Below, one piece after another: positions 56,901 through 64,000 of a DNA stretch of 64,000 nt. The stretch lies in the NCBI GenBank assembly GCA_028826165.1, contig JAPDFW010000114.1, positions 186,001-250,000 of the forward strand, read 5' to 3'. Positions within the stretch are counted from its first letter, which is position 1. Every line of letters begins with the position of its first letter. A model generated the notes under the pieces. That model was not told the origin of the DNA, did no database searches, and was given only the letters and a program-made list of their open reading frames with translations. The position numbers were made by a program, and so were the translations under genes. The DNA is from Anaeramoeba ignava. Taxonomy: Eukaryota; Metamonada; Anaeramoebidae.

Positions 56901-56925
56901 AAAATGAAAAAAAATGAAAAAAAAA
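56901..56925 (-). promoter_or_regulatory. Initiator-like TTTTCATTTTTTTTCATTTTT motif (minus)
   Basis: Two TCATTTTT units on the minus strand about 60 bases before the start at 56845; its divergent partner for GCP3 is at 57021-57051. Confidence 0.4.
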
Positions 56926-57020
56926 ATAATAAAAAATTTAACGGAAAAAGTAAAAAAATCTTTTTTTTTTTAATTGAAATATAAAGGAGAAAAAAAAAAT
57001 ATTTTAAATTTCCCTTTTTA

Positions 57021-57051
57021 TTTTTTTTCATTTTTTTCTTTTCATTTTTTC
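57021..57051 (+). promoter_or_regulatory. Initiator-like cluster upstream of GCP3
   Basis: TTTTTTTTCATTTTTTT and TTTTCATTTTTTC on the plus strand, 30-60 bases before the ATG at 57081. Confidence 0.4.
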
Positions 57052-57080
57052 TTTTATTAAATAAAATAAAATAAAATAAA

Positions 57081-60000
57081 ATGTCAAACAAAGCAGAAAC
57101 AATTTCTAAATTAATTTATAAACTTGTTCGTTATTCTATGATGAGATTTGGAAAACCGGAACAAAAAACACTTCAAAAATTATTTTCTTTTTCAATTCAA
57201 GCATGTAGTTCTAATTTAACATCAACAATAGAATTAAATGAACCAAATATATTAGATTTAATCAAAAAGAAATGTTGGTTATTTTTCTTTTACAATTCTT
57301 TTTATAAATTAAATTATTAATTAAATTACAAATAAAATTATTAAAATTATAAATTAAATTATAAATTAAATTATAAATTAAATTATAAATAAAATTATAA
57401 ATTAAATTATAAATTAAATTATAAATTAAATTATAAATTAAATTATAAATAAAATTATAAATAAAATTATAAATTAAATTATAAATAAAATTATAAATAA
57501 AATTATAAATAAAATTATAAATAAAATTATAAATAAAATTATAAATAAAATTATAAATAAAAATTATAAATAAAATTATAAATAAAATTATAAATAAAAT
57601 TATAAATAAAATTATAAATAAAATTATAAATAAAATTATAAATAAAATTATAAATAAAAATTATAAATAAAATTATAAATAAAATTATAAATAAAATAAA
57701 ATTATAAATAAAAAAAATTATAAATAAAATTATAAATAAAATTATAAATTAAATTATAAATAAAATTATAAATTAAATTATAAATAAAATTATAAATTAA
57801 AATTATAAAATAAAATTATAAATAAAATTATAAATTAAATAAATAAAATTATAAATAAAATTATAAATTAAATTATAAATTAAAATTATAAATAAAATTA
57901 TAAATATAAATAAAAATTAAATCATAAATTAAAATTATAAATAAAATTATAAATAAAATTATTATAAATTAAAATTATAAATAAAATTATAAATTAAATT
58001 ATAAATAAAATTATAAATAAAATTATAAATAAAATTATAAATAAAAAATTAAATTAAATATAAATTAAATTATAAATAAAATTATAAATAAAATTATAAA
58101 TTAAAATTATAAATAAAATTATAAATTAAAATTATAAATTATAAATTAAAATTATAAATTAAATTATAAATTAAATTATAAATTAAATAATTAAAATTAT
58201 AAATAAAATTATAAATTAAAATTATAAATAAAATTATAAATTAAATTATAAATAAAATTATAAATAAAATTATAAATAAAATTATAAATAAAAATTATAA
58301 ATTAAAAATAAATTAAATTATAAATTAAAATTATAAATAAATTATAAATTAAAATTATAAATTAAAATTATAAATAAAATTATAAATTAAATTAAAATTA
58401 TAAATTAAATTATAAAATTATAAATTAAATTATAAATTATAAATATAAATTAAATTATAAATTAAATTATAAATAAAATTATAAATTAAATTATAAATAA
58501 AATTATAAATTAAATTATAAATTAAATTATAAATTAAATTATAAATAAAATTATAAATAAATTATAAATAAAATAATTAAAATTATAAATTAAATTATAA
58601 ATAAAATTATAAATTAAAATTATAAATTAAATTATAAATTAAAATTAAATTATAAATAAAATTATAAATTAAATTATAAATAAAATTATAAATTAAATTA
58701 TAAATAAAATAATTAAAATTATAAATTAAATTATAAATAAAATAATTAAAATAATTAAATTATAAATAAAATAATTAAAATTATTAATTAAATTTCTTGA
58801 AAAAAAAGTATCTCAATCAAATTCTCAACAAAGTGTAATTGAAGCAACAGACAAATATAGAAAAGTTAAAAAAATTGGAATTCTTCCATTAAATTCATTG
58901 AATGAAATAATATATCTTTTTCATATTCTTTCAGGATTACCACCTGAAAAACCAAAATATTTAACAGAAACATCAAAAAGATATCAACAAAAAGATACAG
59001 GAATACAAACACAAACATATTCTAATACAAACGAGAATTTTGACCAAAATAAAACAGAACCAATTAAAGATAAAAATATGAAAAATGGAGATTTTATTGA
59101 AAATCAACCCAAAATAACCGAAAATATGTTAGTCAAAGAAATCATTTTTGTTCTTCAAGGAATTGAGGGTAAAATGATACATTTTGATCATGAAACTCAA
59201 ACCTTTTCTTTATCAAAAAGATTGGAAATATCAAGAACAACTCGTCATTTAGTAAATAAAATTGCGGAATTGGGATGGATTTACACAAAAATCAAAAAAT
59301 ATCTCGAAGAAAGAGAAAAACAAAACGAACTTGGATTAATAGAACGAGCCTTTTGTTCGAGTATTAAAGACGAAATGAACGATTATTATCAGCAAATCTC
59401 TGTTTTTGACTCTCAAGTTCTTGATTTCAACACACAAATAAAAAATAACGAAATCAACGGAGGAGAAAATTTAGTTTTATATCCGTTTACTTCAACGGCA
59501 ATATTCTACCAAAAAGACGCAAAAAATGAACAAGAAAAAGACATACAGAACAGCATTGCATCGCCGCCAATGGTTGTTCTTCAAGGAGATACAGGTCCAA
59601 CTTTGCGGAGAATATATCATCAAGCACGTCCGCTAATTTCCAAATTCAAAGTAATTGCAGCATTAACGGATGCAATTAAAGATCAAAATGGAGGCGCTAT
59701 TTTGAGCGTGATCTACAATTTTGTTTCTCATGGCGACCCTGAAATCAAGAGCATGATGTCAAGAATTCTGACAAAATCATCGAAACCGTTATTTCGGATT
59801 GCAAAGAAATGGATTACTTTGGGAAGATTGGATGATCCTTTTAATGAATTCTTTGTTCAAGCAAATGAAAATGTTCAGAAAGATGTTTTCTGGAGACAAA
59901 AATACCAAATCAGAGACAAAATGGTTCCTAAATTCATGAGTATTGAGATTGCGACGAAAATCATGGTGATTGGAAAATCGATCAATTTTTTAAAGCATTG

Positions 60001-61664
60001 CTGCCGAATTGACCAAAAGCAATTAAAGCACGAAATAATCTCTCAAAGATACCAATCAGAAAACACAAAAAACGCAATTGTGCCGTTGCAAAACACAGAG
60101 AGACAGTTCTCGATCTTTACGGAAATATCCGAGCACATGCACAACGAGCACAAACCACAAATACAATTTCTTCATCACAACCCAAAAGTTTCACAAGGAG
60201 AAATTCCCGAGCACAAAACAGAGCGCGATTTTTTCTTGGAAACAAACCCTATTGAAGCGCGTTCTGAAATGGAGCTTTCTCAATTTTATTCCGAAATGGA
60301 AGCGCTTGAAAATCTAGTGCAAAAATTATCGAAAAAGATGAACAAGGAAGTATTGAAGATCATTTTCCGCGATTTCAAGCTTTTGGATCACTGCACAGCA
60401 ATCCAAAATTTTATACTTTTTGGGAGAGGTGATTTTATATTTTATTTAATGGATTCGCTTGGCGAAGATTTGTCTCGACCGGCAAACACAATTTTCAAAC
60501 ACAATCTTCTTGGAATTCTCGACACAGCGGTGAGACAGTCGAGCGCGAATGATGAGGATGAAGATATCATTCGCAGATTGGATATCAAGCTTCTGGAACC
60601 CACAAGCAAGGATTCGGGATGGGATATTTTCTCGTTGGATTACAAAGTGGGATCTCCAATTAATACAATATTGACCCAAAATGCGATGAAATCTTACTTG
60701 AAAATTTTCAATTTTTTATGGCGCTTAAAACGCGCAGAATTCTGTCTTTCCGAGACATGGAGATGGCACATGGTCTCGTCTTCTTTGTTCTCGCATTTCC
60801 CCGGAATCTTTCCTCAATTACATCGTTGCTATTTACTTCGAAACGAAATGATCCACTTTATCTACCATTTGCAACATTATGTTCTCTTCGAGGTTTTGCA
60901 GTGCTCTTGGGAGCATTTTCTCGAAGAGGCAAAACAAGCTCCCGATCTTGATAGTGTTATTGCGGCGCATGAGGAATATCTTAACGAAATACTCGATAAA
61001 TCAATGCTTACTCCTTCTTGTGAATCATTGCTTACTCAAACTTTGAAAATTTTTCATCTCGTGATTCGATTCAAAGAAACTCCAAGCAGAACTCCATGAA
61101 ACAGCACTTGAAGAGATTGGGAAAATATCCCGAAATCGCATCATCGATAACCAAAATCTTAACGAATGGGAAACACACCGCAAATTAGAGAGACAAACCC
61201 AAAAACTCGAAAAATTACAAAAAATGAAAAAGTCGAAAAAAATCCGTTTTTTTTCTCCTCAACAAGACAGCATCGAAAAACAAGGCGTAAGCACTCCACG
61301 CACAGAAAAACTTGTAAAAAGCCTCAACGAGCAGCTTGATTCAATCGAAATTGAATTCCAGCTTGCTTTTGAAGGTTTCCAAGATCTTCTTTCTCAATAT
61401 GAATCTTCTCGTCCTATTTTGAGATTTTTAACTTATCGCTTGGATTTCAATGAATTTTATGAGAAAAGAATGGCTCGCGAAATGAAAGCTGCTAGAATTG
61501 CTCATACTATCCAAAGCACTGCAAAGAAAAGTCAACACAGAACCCAGAAATCATATCCTGGTAAAAAATTAGTTTTCCATTCAGCAAAAGATCAAAGCAA
61601 TAAAAATGATGATTTTCAAAATAATTTAAGTGATAGTTTGGAAAGTTTTGATTCAGATAATTAA
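57081..61664 (+). CDS. Gamma-tubulin complex component 3 (GCP3/Spc98)
   Basis: Two exons: 57081-57273 and 58809-61664 (phase 1); 1,015 residues after one one-base frame break at 61073-61079. GRIP1 begins near 170 (MLVKEIIFVLQGIEGKMI) and includes NKIAELGWIYTKIKKYL, ERAFCSSIKDEMNDYYQQ, QGDTGPTLRRIYHQARPLI, YNFVSHGDPEIKSMMSRIL and WITLGRLDDPFNEFFV. GRIP2 has FLWRLKRAEFCLSETW and RNEMIHFIYHLQHYVLFEVL. GCP3 pairs with GCP2 and gamma-tubulin to nucleate microtubules at centrosome or basal-body equivalents. Past the break, LQAELHETALEEI and LRFLTYRLDFNEFYEKR match the family C-terminus, so both parts belong to one gene. Intron 1 (1.5 kb) is repeat-filled. Confidence 0.92.
57274..58808 (+). repeat. 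GCP3 intron 1: 1.5 kb (ATAAAATTATAAATTAA) tandem repeat
   Basis: From donor GTTGGT to acceptor AAAAAAAG, mostly TTATAAATAAAA and TTATAAATTAAA units. Unit and orientation match VPS25 intron 1, though the genes are unrelated. Donor choice rests on phase: only this donor joins in frame to the acceptor. Confidence 0.9.
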
Positions 61665-61923
61665 TAAATAAATAATTATCAATAAATAATTATCAATAAA
61701 TAATTATAATGATTCATTTTATTCATTTGAAATATAATCTTAATCTTTATCATTTTGATTATCATCAAATTTTTTTTTCTTTTTTCTTTTAAAAAAATCT
61801 AATTAGATCAAAATTTTCAAATTCAATTTCTTTTTCATTAATCAAAAAAAAAAATCCAATAAATATTTTGTTAAAAATTTTTCATTTTTCATTTTTTCAT
61901 TTTTTTTCTTTTTTCATATAAAA
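61665..61923. other. Intergenic, GCP3 to LRR-U-box, with initiator-like cluster
   Basis: 259 bases: (TAAATAATTATCAA) repeated after the GCP3 stop, AT runs, then TTTTTCATTTTTCATTTTTTCATTTT at 61878-61903 on the plus strand, about 20 bases before the next ATG. No gene seen. Confidence 0.55.
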
Positions 61924-63003
61924 ATGGGAAATAAAATAATTCGAAAAAAAATCAAAACTTCCCGAAAAACAAAAGAATTAGATTTAAATTCACTTTTAGA
62001 AGATGAAAATTTTATTCAAAAAGTTCAATCAAATTTAAACTTAATATGGAAAGAAACTGAACTTTTAGCATTAAATTTATCATACAATGAATTGAACAAA
62101 ATACCATCAGAAATATCAATGTTAACCAAAATAGAGTTTTTAGATTTATCAAGCAATAAACTATCAGAACTTCCAATTGAAGTTGGAAATTTGATTAATT
62201 TGAAAAAATTTTATCTTAAACACAATCGATTTGAACTTTTTCCAAATCCAATTTTAAAATTAGAAAAATTAGAAGAATTGGATCTTCGTGAAAATCTTCT
62301 TGTTGAAGTTCCTCCAGAATTGGGAAATCTTCCTTTAAAAGTGATTCTTTTATCCAGAAATATAAATATTGTGTTTCCTCCTTTAGAAATTCTTCAATAT
62401 GATTCACAAGTTATAATTAATTTTTTGAAAGAAGCAAATGAAGAGAAAATTCGAATTGAAAATCAAAATCAAAATCAATATCAAAATCAATATCAAAATC
62501 AAAATCAAAATCAAAATCAAAATCAAAATCAAAATCAAAATAATCAAAATCAAAATCAAAATCAAAATCAAAATCAAAATCAAAATAATCAAAATAATCA
62601 AAATGATGAATATAATCTTTCAAGAAGTTTGGAAAATTCAAATATTTCTTGGATTCCTTTTATTCCAACAGAAATTCCAAAAATTGAAGAAGATCATTCA
62701 AATTCAAGTCCAATTTTTGAATTGAGGAAAAAACTTCATAAAATTCAAGATATTGTTGGTGAAGATAATATTCCAAGTGATTTTATGTGTCCAATTACTT
62801 TGGAAATCTTTGTTGAACCAGTAAAAGCTTCAGATGGATTTAATTATGAAAAATCAGTTATTTCAAAATGGTTAGAAAATCATGATATTTCTCCTCAAAC
62901 TAATGAAAAATTTCCAAATAAAAATTTAATCGAAAATTTGGAATTAAAACAAAAAATTCAAATTTATATTAAAAGTTTAAATGAAATTGGAATAAAAATT
63001 TAA
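61924..63003 (+). CDS. LRR / U-box protein (probable E3 ubiquitin ligase)
   Basis: Single exon, 359 residues. LRRs of the plant/small-GTPase-associated type (about 48-165) include LNLSYNELNKIPSEIS, LDLSSNKLSELPIEVG and LDLRENLLVEVPPELG. A Gln-Asn run (about 180-236, CAAAAT hexamers) is followed by a U-box (about 284-350: IPSDFMCPITLEIFVEPV, DGFNYEKSVISKWL, PNKNLIENLELKQKI). The U-box recruits E2 enzymes; LRRs would select substrates. The N-terminus begins MGNKIIRKK: Gly2 is present, but the Ser/Thr usual at position 6 for myristoylation is not. Reads in the same direction as GCP3. Confidence 0.92.
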   Translation: MGNKIIRKKIKTSRKTKELDLNSLLEDENFIQKVQSNLNLIWKETELLALNLSYNELNKIPSEISMLTKIEFLDLSSNKLSELPIEVGNLINLKKFYLKHNRFELFPNPILKLEKLEELDLRENLLVEVPPELGNLPLKVILLSRNINIVFPPLEILQYDSQVIINFLKEANEEKIRIENQNQNQYQNQYQNQNQNQNQNQNQNQNNQNQNQNQNQNQNQNNQNNQNDEYNLSRSLENSNISWIPFIPTEIPKIEEDHSNSSPIFELRKKLHKIQDIVGEDNIPSDFMCPITLEIFVEPVKASDGFNYEKSVISKWLENHDISPQTNEKFPNKNLIENLELKQKIQIYIKSLNEIGIKI

Positions 63004-63338
63004 TTTAAATTGTGAAAATAATAAAATTATTAATAAATAAATATAAAAACAATTTTATTTTATTATTTTATTTTATTATTTTAAAAAATTGTTTAAAAAA
63101 TTTTTTATTTATTTAATTAATTAGGGGGCATAATTAATTCTAAATTAAAAAAAAAAATTAAATTTTTTCTTTTTTTTTTATTTTCATTTTTTCATTTTTT
63201 TTCCCTTCATTTTTTTTTTAGTTCAAAAAAAGGTATAATAATAATTAATTAAGAAATTTTAACTGAAAAAAAAAAATCAATTTAAATAACAAAAAAAAAT
63301 TAATAAAAAATAAAAAAAAATTTAAATTGGAAAGTTAG
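63004..63338. other. Intergenic region with G5 run and initiator-like motif
   Basis: 335 bases. TAATTAATTA (63114-63123), GGGGG (63124-63128) and TAATTAATT (63131-63139) form a short possible hairpin, and the G run stands out in this DNA. TTTTCATTTTTTCATTTTTTTTC (about 63181-63203) and TTCATTTTTTTTT are initiator-like but lie about 120-160 bases from the next ATG, farther than usual. Confidence 0.5.
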
Positions 63339-63669
63339 ATGCGGACATTTTTATCAATTTTCTTTTTTGCCTTTATTATCTTGACAACAATACAAGAGGC
63401 AAATGCAGATACTTGCGTATGGCAACCTTCTACTCATGTATACAACTTCACAACAACAAGAAGATCCTATTCAAATTATCAGTATTTTGACACAGAAGAA
63501 GATATACTTTTCGAATTGAATTTGTGCGGTAGTTTGAATTCTATCGACAACACTTTATGTCCTTGTTGTGATACTACTTCTGCTCCTTATACAGGTTATA
63601 CTATGGATACTGGTCAACAATGTACTTCTTGGGGAATGTCTAATAATACTGAAGGATGGCAATATATAG
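63339..63669 (+). CDS. Secreted/lumenal MRH-like protein, first exon (3' partial)
   Basis: First exon of a gene that runs off the right edge: 110 codons plus one base, donor GTATGT at 63670. Residues 1-23 are a signal peptide (FLSIFFFAFIILTTIQEANA). The mature part DTCVWQPSTHVYNFT, YFDTEEDILFELNLCGSL, CPCCDTTSAPYTGYTMDTGQQCTSWG resembles the beginning of an MRH (mannose-6-phosphate receptor homology) or ATG27-like domain: a YNFT start, an F-x-L-N-L-C-G strand and paired Cys. Such proteins are lumenal lectins or sorting receptors of the secretory and lysosomal route. Only part of the domain is visible, so the call is tentative. Confidence 0.6.
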
Positions 63670-64000
63670 GTATGTTTTATTTCATATCTTTATTTTTTTT
63701 TCTCTTAATTTCTTTGTTGAATTCCCTTTTTGATATTTTAAAAATTGGCGAAAAAAAAATATTTATTTTCCTATTTTTTGCTTTTTAAATATTCAAATAT
63801 TTAAAATATAAATATAATTATAAATATAAATATAAATATAAATATAAATATAAATATAAATATAAATATAAATATAAATATAAATATAAATATAAATATA
63901 AATATAAATATAAATATAAATATAAATATAAATATAAAAATAAATATAAAAATAAAATATATAAAAAATAAATAAAATAAAAATAAAAATAAAAATATAA
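63670..64000 (+). repeat. Start of MRH-like gene intron, ending in (AATATA) repeat
   Basis: About 120 unique T-rich bases follow the donor, then (TATAAA) hexamers from about 63790 to the window edge, degrading to AAATAAA at the end. The acceptor is beyond the window. Confidence 0.75.

Noticed and set aside
1-64000. tRNA, rRNA or other structured RNA genes
   Set aside because: I saw no cloverleaf-like GC-containing segment or rRNA-like block outside coding exons; a dedicated search would still be needed for small divergent RNAs.

Overview
This is nuclear DNA from a unicellular eukaryote. It is very AT-rich and uses the standard code, with TAA, TAG and TGA all ending genes. Spliceosomal introns are GT...AG, proteins carry Asn/Gln runs, and gene families are typical of free-living amoeboid or flagellate protists: BEACH, Rac, RCC1-BTB, BTB-TLDc, LRR-PP2C, gamma-tubulin complex, ESCRT-II. 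Combined RCC1-double-BTB (IBtk-like) genes, Rac and repeat-filled introns suggest an Anaeramoeba-like metamonad or possibly an amoebozoan. That placement is inference; no rRNA or other marker is present.

Layout: (1) 1-4.6 kb, an LRR-PP2C phosphatase cut by the left edge, converging on a BTB-TLDc gene. (2) 4.7-20 kb, VPS25 and a 3,657-residue BEACH/WD40 protein in eight exons. (3) 20-29 kb, a secreted zinc-dependent phospholipase-like gene, an NFX1-type RING/NF-X1/R3H gene in seven exons on the minus strand, and a divergent uridine kinase-CYTH gene. (4) 29-43.6 kb, a giant LRR/multi-pass membrane protein, a GlmM-like phosphohexomutase and a Rac GTPase. (5) 44.8-56.9 kb, six consecutive minus-strand genes: a tandem PH-like protein, BTB-TLDc, two tandem RCC1-double-BTB paralogues, a chorein/PH lipid-transfer-like protein and a Lys/Glu-rich protein. 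(6) 57-64 kb, GCP3, an LRR-U-box ligase and the first exon of a secreted MRH-like protein.

I rebuilt exon structures by splice-phase bookkeeping. Every multi-exon model closes to a whole number of codons, three of them only after skipping single bases at frame breaks. The main themes are these. Most long introns are filled end to end with a short tandem repeat, usually private to that intron. A strand-oriented TCATTTTT motif sits upstream of nearly every start codon and resembles an initiator element. Six single-base frame breaks in four conserved genes all have the same sign (+1). NF-X1 modules are split by introns at the same position and phase. No CRISPR array, transposon, tRNA or rRNA was recognised. 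The genes are mostly housekeeping (membrane traffic, cytoskeleton, ubiquitin ligase adaptors, signalling) and do not form one pathway.
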